Shown: positions 49,296 to 59,131 of the stretch, piece by piece
How the letters are laid out: every line of letters begins with the position of its first letter
How positions within the stretch are numbered: the first letter of the stretch is position 1
Assembly: GCA_963730315.1 (NCBI GenBank)
Contig: CAVSRD010000006.1
Coordinates: 1 to 64,000 of the forward strand
DNA length: 64,000 bases
DNA from: VRUE01 sp963730315
GTDB lineage: Bacteria > Actinomycetota > Thermoleophilia > Solirubrobacterales > 70-9
Direction of reading: 5' to 3'
Position numbers and translations under genes: made by a program
Notes under the pieces: generated by a model
The model's input: only the letters and a program-made list of their open reading frames with translations
Told to the model about the DNA's origin: nothing
Database searches by the model: none

Positions 49296-50744
49296 TCAGG
49301 ATGCCCAGGCCCGCGACCGCTCGAGGGCGCGGTGCCACTCGCCGAGCAGCCGCGCGCGCTCCGCCTCCCCCATCCGTGGCTCGTAGCGAGCCGCCTCGCG
49401 CCACATCCGCGACACCTCTTCGGCGCTCCAGCGCCCGGTCGCGATCCCGGCCAGGTAGGCGGCGCCGAGCGCCGTCGTCTCGGCGATCTCCGGCACCACC
49501 ACCGGGACGCCGAGCAGGTCGGCCTGGAACTGCATCAGCCAGCGGTTGGCGACCGCGCCGCCGTCCGCCTTCAGCTCGGCCAGCAGCCGCCCCGAGACCG
49601 CCTCCTCGGCGCGCACCGCGTCGACCGTCTGGTAGGCGATCGCCTCCAGCGCCGCCCGCGCCAGCTGGGCGCGGCCGCTGCCGCGGGTGAGGCCGACGAT
49701 CGTGCCGCGCGCGTAGGGATCCCAGTGCGGCGAGCCGAGCCCGGTCAAGGCCGGCACGAAGTAGACGCCATCGTTGCCGTCCAGCGAAGCGGCGAGCGCC
49801 TCGCTCTCCGCAGCATCGCCGAGAATCCCGAGGCCGTCTCGCAGCCACTGCACGGCTGCCCCGGTGACGAAGATCGAGGCCTCGAGCGCGTAGGCGGCCT
49901 GCTCCGCGGGCGCGCAGGCGACCGTGGTCAGCAGGCCCTCGGCCGGCGGCGGCGGCTCCGAGCCCGTGTTGAGCAGGACGAAGCTGCCGGTGCCGTAGGT
50001 GTTCTTGGCGCTGCCCGGCGCGTGGCATGCCTGGCCGAACAGGGCCGCCTGCTGGTCGCCGGCGATCCCCGCCACCGGCACCGCGCCGCCGAACTCGCCC
50101 GTCGTGCCGTAGAGGTGGGCGGAAGGCAGCGGCTCGGGCAGCCGCGCCTCCTCGACGCCGAGCATCTCGCACAGCTCCGCATTCCAGGCGAGGCGGTGAA
50201 CGTCGAACAGCATCGTCCGCGAGGCGTTCGTGTAGTCGGTCGCGTGGCGGCCGGTCAGCTTGAACAGCAGCCAGGCGTCGATCGTGCCGAAGACCGCCCG
50301 CTCGGCGCCCGCGGCGTTGCGCAGCAGCCACTCGATCTTCGTGCCGGAGAAGTAGGGGTCGAGGACGAGGCCGGTCCGCTCCCGGACCAGCCCCTCGCGC
50401 CCCGCCGCTCGCAGCTCGTCGCAGCGCGCCGCGGTGCGCCGATCCTGCCAGACGAGCGCCCGGTGGACCGGCTCGCCCGTCTCCGGGTCCCAGGCGACCA
50501 CCGTCTCGCGCTGGTTGGCGATCCCGATCCCGTCCAGCTCCGCCCCGTCGATTCCGGCGGCGGCGATCGCCTCGGCCGCCACCCGCCGCGTCACCTCCCA
50601 GATCTCCGTCGCATCGTGCTCGACCCAGCCTGGCCGCGGGAAGTGCTGCTCGAACTCCGAGTAGGCCCGTCCCGCGACCCGCCCCTCGGCGTCGAAGACG
50701 AGGCAGGTGGTCCCGGTCGTCCCCTGGTCGATCGAGAGGATCAC
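49296..50744 (-). CDS. glpK: Glycerol kinase
   Basis: GlpK phosphorylates glycerol to glycerol 3-phosphate. The 482-residue protein has ILSIDQGTTGTTCLVFD, the sugar-kinase signature and substrate motifs IGIANQRETVVAWDPETG, WQDRRTA, PYFSGTKIEWLLRN, and the C-terminal KADGGAVANRWLMQFQADLL. The GTG start abuts no clear promoter. No glycerol facilitator or dehydrogenase is next to it; the neighbour is a PlsC acyltransferase. Confidence 0.95.
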   Translation of the reverse strand: MILSIDQGTTGTTCLVFDAEGRVAGRAYSEFEQHFPRPGWVEHDATEIWEVTRRVAAEAIAAAGIDGAELDGIGIANQRETVVAWDPETGEPVHRALVWQDRRTAARCDELRAAGREGLVRERTGLVLDPYFSGTKIEWLLRNAAGAERAVFGTIDAWLLFKLTGRHATDYTNASRTMLFDVHRLAWNAELCEMLGVEEARLPEPLPSAHLYGTTGEFGGAVPVAGIAGDQQAALFGQACHAPGSAKNTYGTGSFVLLNTGSEPPPPAEGLLTTVACAPAEQAAYALEASIFVTGAAVQWLRDGLGILGDAAESEALAASLDGNDGVYFVPALTGLGSPHWDPYARGTIVGLTRGSGRAQLARAALEAIAYQTVDAVRAEEAVSGRLLAELKADGGAVANRWLMQFQADLLGVPVVVPEIAETTALGAAYLAGIATGRWSAEEVSRMWREAARYEPRMGEAERARLLGEWHRALERSRAWAS

Positions 50745-50857
50745 GGCGAGGCGGGAGGGGGCGGGAGCACCGCCGACAGGCTATCCGGGCGGCCCGATTT
50801 CCGTGCTCGCTCTCGGAGCGGCCGTCGACCCACTCGACCAGCGAGCGGACAGAAGCG

Positions 50858-51559
50858 TTAGCGGCGGGAAAAATAGGCTAGTACGAAGTCAGCGAGCTGG
50901 CGGGCGCGGTGCGCGAAGCCGGCGACGGAGCGGCCGGTGGCGCGGTGTGAGATGTCGACCTCGTACTCCCGCAGGCGATAGCCGGCGCGAACCGCGTCGA
51001 TCGTCATCCCGACCTCCATCCCGTAGCCGCGCGCGAAGGGCAGCATGGCGCGAAGGACCTCGACCCGCATCGCCCGCTGGCCGGAGATCGGCGCCGCCGC
51101 CTCCAGCCCGCAGCGGCGGCGGATCGCCCAGCGGGCGAAGCCGCGAGCGACCCCGAAGCCGCCGCCGACCCGGCGACTGAAGGCGGCGACGGCGACGTCG
51201 CACTCGTCCCGCTGCACGGCCGCGACCAGGGGCAGAAGCTGCGCCGCCGAGGCCCCGAGGTCGGCGTCGCAGAGGAGGATGAGCTGCGGCGCCGGCTCTT
51301 CGCTCAGCGCCGCCTCTGCCGCCGCCGTCACGTTGGCGCCCTTGCCATGCGGGCGGCCGCGGCTGACCACCCGCGCACCGGCCGCCAGCGCCGCCTCGGC
51401 GGTGCCGTCGCCGGAGGCGTCGTCGGCGACCCAGAGCGCTGCCCCGGGGAAAGCCTCGCGCAGCGCCGCCAGCGTCTCCCCGATCCGGTCGGCCTCGTCG
51501 CGCGCGGCGACGATCACGGCGAGCGGCTCGTCGGGGCGGTCGGCGGGCACGGCAGGCAT
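50858..51559 (-). CDS. GT2 family glycosyltransferase
   Basis: The 233-residue protein is a GT-A type transferase: LAVIVAARDEADRIGETLAAL at the start, WVADDASGDGTAEAAL, the DxD-like LLCDADLGAS, SGQRAMRVEVL, and YGMEVGMTIDAVRAGYRL. It resembles dolichol-phosphate-mannose-synthase-like soluble enzymes. Donor and acceptor are unknown. ATG 51559 is preferred over the longer open frame because family sequence begins just after it. Confidence 0.88.
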   Translation of the reverse strand: MPAVPADRPDEPLAVIVAARDEADRIGETLAALREAFPGAALWVADDASGDGTAEAALAAGARVVSRGRPHGKGANVTAAAEAALSEEPAPQLILLCDADLGASAAQLLPLVAAVQRDECDVAVAAFSRRVGGGFGVARGFARWAIRRRCGLEAAAPISGQRAMRVEVLRAMLPFARGYGMEVGMTIDAVRAGYRLREYEVDISHRATGRSVAGFAHRARQLADFVLAYFSRR

Positions 51560-51643
51560 TCTCCCGGTAGACGCGCCGGGAGTTAGACACCGCTGTGGGC
51601 ACTGAATCGCCGGCACGTCCGTCCGAGCCACCGGGGCGGCGGA

Positions 51644-51649
51644 TATTGT
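51644..51649 (+). promoter_or_regulatory. -10 element of the biotinyl carrier gene
   Basis: TATTGT is 8 bases before ATG 51658. Confidence 0.45.
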
Positions 51650-51657
51650 CCCGCCCC

Positions 51658-51870
51658 ATGGCGGACATCGAGGCTCACATCACCGGCAACGTGTGGAAAA
51701 TCGAGGTCGGGGTCGGCGACGAGATCGAAGACGGCGACACGGTCGTCATTCTCGAGTCGATGAAGATGGAGATCCCGGTCGAGTCCGAGGACGACGGCAC
51801 CGTGAAGGAAATCCGCTGCGAGGAGGGTCAGTCGGTCAGCGAAGGCGACGTCCTCGTAGTGCTGGAGTGA
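51658..51870 (+). CDS. Biotin/lipoyl carrier domain protein
   Basis: The 70-residue protein is a stand-alone biotinyl domain: EAHITGNVWKIEVGVGDEIE then ILESMKMEIPV with the modified lysine K36 in the ESMKM site, and EGQSVSEGDVLVVLE. It carries CO2 for a biotin-dependent carboxylase. No biotin carboxylase or carboxyltransferase is adjacent; the orphan carboxyltransferase at 29254-30843 is one candidate partner. Biotin itself can be made by the bio genes downstream. Confidence 0.9.
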   Translation: MADIEAHITGNVWKIEVGVGDEIEDGDTVVILESMKMEIPVESEDDGTVKEIRCEEGQSVSEGDVLVVLE

Positions 51871-51883
51871 GGCGGGAACCGCT

Positions 51884-52693
51884 GTGACGAGCGAGCGGTT
51901 CGCCGGCGGCAAGCTCCTGCTCGACACCCCCGCCGAGGCGGTCGCACGCATCGTCATCTCCAACCCGGAGCGGCGCAACGCGCTCGATCACGAGATCCTC
52001 GATGCGCTGGCCGAGACGCTGCCGCTGCTCGATCGGGAGATCGAGACCCGCTGCGTGCTGATCACCGGCGACCCGCCGGCCTTCTCTGCCGGCTACGACA
52101 TCGCCTCGATTCCCAGCCAGACATTCGAGCGGGACGCCGAGGCGCTGGTCGCCCACCCCTTCCACGCGGCAATGGAGGCGATCGCCAAGCATCCCTGGCC
52201 GACCGTCGCCGCAATCAACGGCCACTGCCTCGGCGGCGGCCTCGAGCTGGCGATTACCTGCGACCTGCGACTCTGCGCCGCCGGCGCCAAGCTGGGCATG
52301 CCGCCGGCCAGGCTCGGCCTCGTGTACGGCCACACCGGGCTGCGCAAGTTCCTCGACACGGTTGGCCTGGCCCGGACCAAGGAGCTGTTCCTGACCGGGC
52401 GCAACTTCGAGGCGCGGCGCGCCGAGCAGATCGGGCTCGTCCACGAGGTGTTCGAGGCCGAGGAGTTCGAGGACGCCGCGGTCGAGGCGGCGAGCCGGAT
52501 CGCCGCCAACGCGCCGCTCTCGATGCGCGGCAACAAGCGGGCGATCGAAGTGCTCAACGAGAACGCGACCCTCAGCGAGCAGCAGGAGGCGAGCCTGATC
52601 GCCCTGCGCGAGTCCTGCTTCGCCTCCGAGGACTTCCGCGAGGGAATCGCCGCCTTCGCCGAGAAGCGCAAGCCGCGCTGGAAGGGACAGTGA
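51884..52693 (+). CDS. Enoyl-CoA hydratase/isomerase
   Basis: The 269-residue crotonase-family protein has RIVISNPERRNALDHEIL, AFSAGYDIASI and INGHCLGGGLELAITCDLRLCA; the glutamates of active hydratases are replaced or shifted (GMPPARLGLVYGHTGL), so it may be an isomerase or decarboxylase of the family. GTG start, 13 bases after the biotinyl carrier gene, suggests co-transcription and a possible methylmalonyl-CoA-type decarboxylase link (inference). Confidence 0.88.
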   Translation: MTSERFAGGKLLLDTPAEAVARIVISNPERRNALDHEILDALAETLPLLDREIETRCVLITGDPPAFSAGYDIASIPSQTFERDAEALVAHPFHAAMEAIAKHPWPTVAAINGHCLGGGLELAITCDLRLCAAGAKLGMPPARLGLVYGHTGLRKFLDTVGLARTKELFLTGRNFEARRAEQIGLVHEVFEAEEFEDAAVEAASRIAANAPLSMRGNKRAIEVLNENATLSEQQEASLIALRESCFASEDFREGIAAFAEKRKPRWKGQ

Positions 52694-52715
52694 CGGCGAA
52701 GCGGCAGCCGTCGCC

Positions 52716-53351
52716 GTGAGCGCCGCCGCGCGAGCCGAGCTGGCCGCCGCCGACCCGACGATGGCGGCGCTGATCGAGCGGATCGGCGAGATCGACCTGG
52801 AGACGCGGCTGCGGCGCCGCAGCGAGGAGCGGCCAACCGACGCCTACGGGGCCCTGCTGCGGGCGATCGTCGGCCAGCAGCTCTCGACCAAAGCGGCGCG
52901 GACGATCTATCGACGGGTCTGCGAGCTGTTCGGCGGCACGACGCTGTCGCCCGAGCAGCTCCTCGAGGTGAACGAGGAGGATCTGCGCGCCGCCGGCCTC
53001 TCCGGCCGCAAGGTCTCCTACGTCCGCGACCTGGCCTCGCACGTGCTCTCCGGCGAGCTGGAGCTGGACAGCCTCGGCGAGCTTTCGGACGAGGAGGTCG
53101 TCGAGGAGATCGTCGCGGTGCGCGGGCTGGGCCGCTGGACCGCCGAGATGTTCCTGCTCTTCCACCTCGAACGGCCCGACGTCCTCTCCGGCGGTGACCT
53201 CGGCATCCGCAAGGCGGTGCAGATCGAGTACCGGCTGGCGGAGATGCCGGCGCCGCAGCGCGTCCAGGAGCTGGGCGAGGCCTGGCGCCCCCACCGCAGC
53301 CTCGCCTCGCTCTACCTCTGGGAGTCGCTCGCAAACGTTCCTGCCGGGTAA
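52716..53351 (+). CDS. AlkA-like DNA-3-methyladenine glycosylase
   Basis: The 211-residue HhH-GPD protein has LLRAIVGQQLSTKAARTIYRR, the helix-hairpin-helix AVRGLGRWTAEMFLLF and the catalytic aspartate in SGGDLGIRKA. It removes alkylated bases to start base excision repair. It is the short form, without the N-terminal TATA-like domain of E. coli AlkA. GTG start 22 bases after the enoyl-CoA hydratase. Confidence 0.93.
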   Translation: MSAAARAELAAADPTMAALIERIGEIDLETRLRRRSEERPTDAYGALLRAIVGQQLSTKAARTIYRRVCELFGGTTLSPEQLLEVNEEDLRAAGLSGRKVSYVRDLASHVLSGELELDSLGELSDEEVVEEIVAVRGLGRWTAEMFLLFHLERPDVLSGGDLGIRKAVQIEYRLAEMPAPQRVQELGEAWRPHRSLASLYLWESLANVPAG

Positions 53352-53362
53352 ACGAGTGGCGA

Positions 53363-54883
53363 GTGGCTGCCGACAAGAGAGGCATGCGCTTTCGTTTCTG
53401 GCTTGGATACGCGGTGGTCGCCGCGATCGCGATCGCCTCGTTGGCCCTCGCGCTGCTCGTCCACGACCGCGAAGACCAGAGCTTCGAACGGATGCAGCGC
53501 GACGAGGCCGTCCGTTCGGCGCGCCAGGCTGAAGCGCTGGCGGCGCTCTCGGTCAGACAGCTCGCCAGCTCCGCCGCCTTCTTCCAAGCTGACGAGCAGG
53601 TCAGCGCGCACGAGTTCCAGGTGATCGCACGCTCGCTGCTCGAAACCGGCGCCCTCCGCGCGACCGCCTTCGTGCAGGCGGTGCCCGGCTCTGCCCGGCG
53701 GCGCTTCGAGCGAACCCACGACTTCCCGATCGTCCGTCGGACCCGGCTCGGCACCCTTCGCCGCGAGGGGCGCGGGCGCGCCTACTTCCCTCTGACCTTC
53801 TCGGCCACCCGAGCCAAGCCGCCGGTGACGGTACCGCTCGGCTACGACCTCGGTGCCGACCCGATCCGCGCCACCGAGCTGCTCGACGCCCGCGACAGCG
53901 GGCGACCGGCCGCCACCCCGGTGGTCCACCTGCCGCTCGGCGGTACCGGGATAAACGTGTTCTGGCCGATCTACCGCGACGGCTCCCCGACCGCGACGGT
54001 TGCCGAGCGCCGCGCCGCGCTGGTCGGCTTCGCGGTCGGCAGCTTCGAGGTCTCCGACCTCGCCGCGGCGGCGACCACCGCGCTGCCGGACCAGGTCGAC
54101 GTGCAGCTCCGCGAACGCGGGCGGACTGTGACCGGCGACTCGCTCGCTCGCGGCGAAGCTGCGGCTGCTCCGATCCGGATCGCCGATCGGGCCTGGCTGC
54201 TGGTCGTCCGCGACCCCAGCCGCCCGGGGATCGGCCTGCCGGCCCTGATCGCCGTCGTCGGCATCTCGCTGGCGGCGCTGCTCACCGCCCTGGTGCTGAT
54301 CTGGAGTCGCAACGAGCGGATGCAGGAGCTGAAGCGGCAGGCCAGCCAGGACCCGCTGACCGGCCTCAAGAACCGGCGCCGCTTCGAAGAGGACCTGCGG
54401 ACCGAGATCGCGCGCAATCGGCGCGACGGCGGCGAAGCGGCGCTGCTAATGCTCGACCTGGACAACTTCAAGCGGGTCAACGACACCCTCGGGCACCCGG
54501 TCGGGGACCGGGTGATCGCCGAGATCGCCAACGTGCTGAGGATGCGGATGCGCGTAACCGACGTGGTCGCCCGCCTCGGGGGCGACGAGTTCGCGATCGT
54601 GCTGCCGCATTGCGACGCCGCCGAGGCGCGGTCGGTGGCGGAAGCTATCGCGACGGCGATCCGCGAGCACGCGCCGCGCGAGGAGGGCGTGCCGCCGATC
54701 ACCGCCAGCGTAGGAATCGTGACGTTCCGCGCCGAGCCTGAGCTGAGCAGCGAGGTGCTGGAGGTGGAGGCCGACGCCGCCCTGTACGAGGCGAAGCGGG
54801 CGGGGCGCGACGCGGTGCGCGTCGCCGGCGAGAAGATCGTGCCGCTCGGCGAGCGTCTCAGCGACAGCGGCAAGGTCGCCTAG
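53363..54883 (+). CDS. Membrane-bound diguanylate cyclase with CHASE-like sensor
   Basis: The 506-residue protein has an N-terminal helix (FWLGYAVVAAIAIASLALALLV), an extracytoplasmic CHASE-like sensor region (about 40-280), a second helix (LPALIAVVGISLAALLTALVLIW) and a GGDEF domain (about 330-490) with intact LGGDEFAIVLPH and an RxxD inhibitory site (RVTD) five residues before it. It should make cyclic di-GMP in response to an external signal and be feedback-inhibited. Its stop shares CTAG with the converging GH3 gene. Confidence 0.93.
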   Translation: MAADKRGMRFRFWLGYAVVAAIAIASLALALLVHDREDQSFERMQRDEAVRSARQAEALAALSVRQLASSAAFFQADEQVSAHEFQVIARSLLETGALRATAFVQAVPGSARRRFERTHDFPIVRRTRLGTLRREGRGRAYFPLTFSATRAKPPVTVPLGYDLGADPIRATELLDARDSGRPAATPVVHLPLGGTGINVFWPIYRDGSPTATVAERRAALVGFAVGSFEVSDLAAAATTALPDQVDVQLRERGRTVTGDSLARGEAAAAPIRIADRAWLLVVRDPSRPGIGLPALIAVVGISLAALLTALVLIWSRNERMQELKRQASQDPLTGLKNRRRFEEDLRTEIARNRRDGGEAALLMLDLDNFKRVNDTLGHPVGDRVIAEIANVLRMRMRVTDVVARLGGDEFAIVLPHCDAAEARSVAEAIATAIREHAPREEGVPPITASVGIVTFRAEPELSSEVLEVEADAALYEAKRAGRDAVRVAGEKIVPLGERLSDSGKVA

Positions 54884-56004
54884 CCCCCGCCGCCGGCGAG
54901 GCGGTGGCGCAAGCGGAGCACGCGGCCGGCGGCTTCTTCGAAGGCAGCGCGCGGCAGAGCGCCGGAGCGAAGCCGGAGCATCAGGGCCCGCTGCGCGCGG
55001 CTCGCTTCGCCGGGCTCGGTGAAGAGCAGCAGGTCGACGCCCGCCCGGACCGCGGCCAGCCCGGACCTCACCGGTCCGCCGAACGAGCGGACGGCGACGG
55101 TGCCGAGCGCATCGGTTATCGAGACCCCTTCGAAGCCCAGCCGCAAGCGCAGCTCGCCGGTGGCGATCGAGGGGGCGAAAGCAGCCGGCTTCGCCGAGAA
55201 GGCCGGGTAGATCGCCGTGCTCAGCATCACGATCTCACCGCCCTCAGCGATGAAGCTCCGGTAAGGAGCCTCGTCGACCCGCCGCAGCGTTCGCTTCGAG
55301 AGGGGAATTCGCTGCACCGCATCGTCGGTGTTGAGACGCGCCGAGCCGAAGCCCGGGAAGTGCTTGCCGGTGGCCGCCACCCCGCCGGCCTGCAGGGAGG
55401 CAGCGAAGGGGACCGCAGTCGCGGCGACCCGGCCGGCAGTCGAGCCGAAGCCGCGGTCGGTCTCGGCGATCGTCCCGCCCGGCCGAGTGACGTCGAGCAC
55501 CGGGGCGAGGTCGACGTTGACGCCGACGTTGGCCAGATTGCGCGCCGTACGAGATCCCTGTTCGCCGCTGAAGGCGGCTCCGCGGGCCCCCATCTGCCGT
55601 GCCGAGGCGCTCGGCGCCCCGTCTAGCCGCTTCACCGACCCACCCTCCTGGTCGGTCATCACCAGGACCGGGTCGCGCAGCCCCGCTGGCCTGGGGATCG
55701 CCTGGAGGCGGTCGATCAGGCGCCGGCCGGCGGCCCGGCTTGGCAGGTTCTGGGAGAAGAGGACGACGCCGGCGACCCGGCCGGCCCGAATCATCCGCTC
55801 GACCGACGCGGGCAGCCGTGCCGAGGAGAAGCCGAGCACGATCCGCTGGCCGGCGAGCTGGCTCGCGGTGAGCCGGCTGGCGGCGCTGGGCCCCGGTGGA
55901 GCGCCGTCGCCGAGCGCGACCCCGAGCGCGAAGGCACCGGCTGCCAGGCCGCACACGGCGGCGGCTGCGACCCGCCGCCTCCTCTTGGCCGTCGCCGCCG
56001 CCAC
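54880..56004 (-). CDS. GH3 (NagZ-like) exported glycoside hydrolase
   Basis: The 374-residue protein has an N-terminal membrane/signal segment (VAAAAVCGLAAGAFALGVALG), then GH3 motifs: VMTDQEGGSVKRLDG, VDLAPVLDVTRPGG, GKHFPGFGSARLNTDDA and the nucleophile aspartate in VSITDALG. The His of the NagZ Asp-His acid/base dyad (DSH in classical enzymes) is absent (TDDA). The enzyme may therefore use another acid/base or cut a different substrate. GTG 56004 has TAAGAT 8 bases upstream; the longer frame overlaps bioB. Confidence 0.86.
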   Translation of the reverse strand: MAAATAKRRRRVAAAAVCGLAAGAFALGVALGDGAPPGPSAASRLTASQLAGQRIVLGFSSARLPASVERMIRAGRVAGVVLFSQNLPSRAAGRRLIDRLQAIPRPAGLRDPVLVMTDQEGGSVKRLDGAPSASARQMGARGAAFSGEQGSRTARNLANVGVNVDLAPVLDVTRPGGTIAETDRGFGSTAGRVAATAVPFAASLQAGGVAATGKHFPGFGSARLNTDDAVQRIPLSKRTLRRVDEAPYRSFIAEGGEIVMLSTAIYPAFSAKPAAFAPSIATGELRLRLGFEGVSITDALGTVAVRSFGGPVRSGLAAVRAGVDLLLFTEPGEASRAQRALMLRLRSGALPRAAFEEAAGRVLRLRHRLAGGGG

Positions 56005-56012
56005 GCATCGCG

Positions 56013-56018
56013 ATCTTA
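56013..56018 (-). promoter_or_regulatory. -10 element of the GH3 gene
   Basis: TAAGAT on the minus strand is 8 bases before GTG 56004. Confidence 0.45.
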
Positions 56019-56060
56019 CGAGCACCGGGACTCCGGCGCTCAGGCGTCCGGCCGGGCTCC

Positions 56061-56066
56061 TAGCCT
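56061..56066 (+). promoter_or_regulatory. -10 element of bioB
   Basis: TAGCCT is 9 bases before ATG 56076. Confidence 0.45.
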
Positions 56067-56075
56067 TGCGCCGCA

Positions 56076-57208
56076 ATGCAGCCCCTGATCACCTTCGAGG
56101 AGGCCCTGGCGCTCGGCGATCTGAGCGATCACGAGGAGATCGGCGAGCTGGTCGAACGGGCCTGGAAGGTGCGTGAGGAGAACTTCGGCGACTCGACCGA
56201 CATGTGCTCGCTGGTCAACGCCAAGTCGGGCGGCTGCGCCGAGGACTGCGGCTTCTGCGCCCAGTCGCGCTACGCCGAGGCGGACACGCCGATGCACGCG
56301 ATGATGGACCCGGAGCAGATCCTCGAGCACGCGCGGGCGGCAGAAGCGGCGGGTGCCCACCGCTTCTGCATGGTCACCCAGGGCCAGGGCCTCTCGAACC
56401 GCGATTTCGAGAAGGTCCTCGAGGGGGCGAAGCTGGTCGCCGAGCACACCGGCCTGAAGCGCTGCGCCTCGATCGGCCACATGTCGGCGGAGCGGGCAAA
56501 GCGGCTGCGCGAAGCCGGGATCCAACGGGTCCACCACAACGTCGAGTCCTCGCGCTCCTATTACCCCGAGGTGTCGACGACGGTCCGCTACGAGGGCCGG
56601 CTGCGGACAATCGACGCCGTCAAGGAGGCCGGCCTGGAGACCTGCGTCGGCGGCATCCTCAACCTCGGCGAGTCGCCGCGGCAGCGGGTTGAGATGGCCT
56701 TCGAGCTGTCCGCGCTGGAACCGACCTCGGTGCCGATCAACCTGCTCAACCCGCGGGCGGGGACGAAGTTCGGCGACCGGCCGCTGATGGACCCCTGGGA
56801 GGTCGTCAAGTGGGTGGCGATCTTCCGCCTCGTCATCCCCGGCGCCCTCTTCCGCCTCTGCGGCGGCCGGGTCGAGAACCTCGGCGAGCTGCAGCCGCTG
56901 GCCGTGAAGGCCGGCCTCAACGGCGTGATGATGGGCAACTTCCTGACCACCCTCGGCGCCGAGCCGGAGGAGGACCGCGCGATGTTCGAGCAGCTGGGGC
57001 TGAACGTCGCGCGCCAGACCGACAACGGCGCCAACCCACGGCCCGACAACCGCTCCGGCTGGCTCGAGGGCACGACGCCTAGGACGCCGATCGACGAGCT
57101 GGTCGACCGGCAGGAGGAGGCCAATTTCTGGGACCCCTCGACCCAGCTGCGCGTCGTCAAGAAGGCGAAGAGGCCTCCGCCCTACCCCGAGGTCCCGTCG
57201 AAGGCGGC

Positions 57209-57212
<4 letters not shown>
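56076..57212 (+). CDS. bioB: Biotin synthase
   Basis: BioB inserts sulfur into dethiobiotin by radical SAM chemistry. The 378-residue protein has the radical SAM cysteines C54, C58 and C61 (GGCAEDCGFCAQS), QRVHHNVESSRSYYPE, the [2Fe-2S] arginine region LCGGRVENL, and INLLNPRAGT. It carries a C-terminal extension of some 35 residues beyond the usual end (after TTLGAEPEEDRAMFEQLGL). Its stop overlaps bioF as ATGA, beginning a bioB-bioF-bioD operon. Confidence 0.95.
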
Positions 57213-58408
<1,196 letters not shown>

Positions 58409-58414
58409 GCGGTC

Positions 58415-59131
58415 GTGAACGGGCTCTTCGTCACCGGCACCGGCACCGAGGTCGGCAAGACCGTGGTCGCGGCGGCGATCGCTCGCTCCCTGGCGACCGC
58501 CGGACGGAAGGTCGCCGTCTTCAAGCCCGCGGTGACCGGGCTCGAAGACGAAGGCGAGCCCGACCATGCGCTGCTGCGCCGAGCCGCGGGCCGCAGCCAA
58601 AGGGACGAGGAGATAGCGCCGTATCGGTTCGGGCCGCCGGTGTCGCCGCACCTCGCCGCCGAGCTGGCCGGCGAGACGATCGAGCGCCGGCGACTGCTCG
58701 ATGCGGCTCGCGCTGCGGCGGACGGAGCTGACGCGCTGGTCTGCGAGGGGGTCGGCGGCCTGCTGGTGCCGCTGGCGCCGCGCTACTCCGTGCGGAACCT
58801 CGCCGTGGATCTCGGCCTGCCGCTGGTCGTCGCCGCCTCACCCGGCCTCGGCACGATCAATCACACACTGCTGACGCTGGAAGCGGCGCGGTCCGCCGGG
58901 CTGGAGGTCGCCGCGGTCGTCCTCACCCCCTGGCCGGAGGAGCCAACCGAGATCGAGCGCTCGAACCGCGAGACGATCGCCGCGCTGGGTGAGGTCCAGG
59001 TCGAGACGCTGCCGCACCTCGACCTGAGCGAGCCCGAGACCTGGCCGGAGCTCACCCCGCGACGGCTCAGCCGACCGGCTCGGCGGCCGCCTCGGCCTCC
59101 TCGGCCGCCAGCTCCGAGCCGCCCGGGTTGA
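58415..59131 (+). CDS. bioD: Dethiobiotin synthetase
   Basis: BioD closes the ureido ring of dethiobiotin with ATP and CO2. The 238-residue protein starts NGLFVTGTGTEVGKTVVAAA (P-loop), has KPAVTGL and CEGVGGLLVPL and SPGLGTINHTLLTLEA. The last 24 residues are an Arg/Pro-rich tail that runs antisense to the end of the converging MFS gene and are not a normal part of the family. GTG start, 6 bases after bioF. Confidence 0.94.
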   Translation: MNGLFVTGTGTEVGKTVVAAAIARSLATAGRKVAVFKPAVTGLEDEGEPDHALLRRAAGRSQRDEEIAPYRFGPPVSPHLAAELAGETIERRRLLDAARAAADGADALVCEGVGGLLVPLAPRYSVRNLAVDLGLPLVVAASPGLGTINHTLLTLEAARSAGLEVAAVVLTPWPEEPTEIERSNRETIAALGEVQVETLPHLDLSEPETWPELTPRRLSRPARRPPRPPRPPAPSRPG

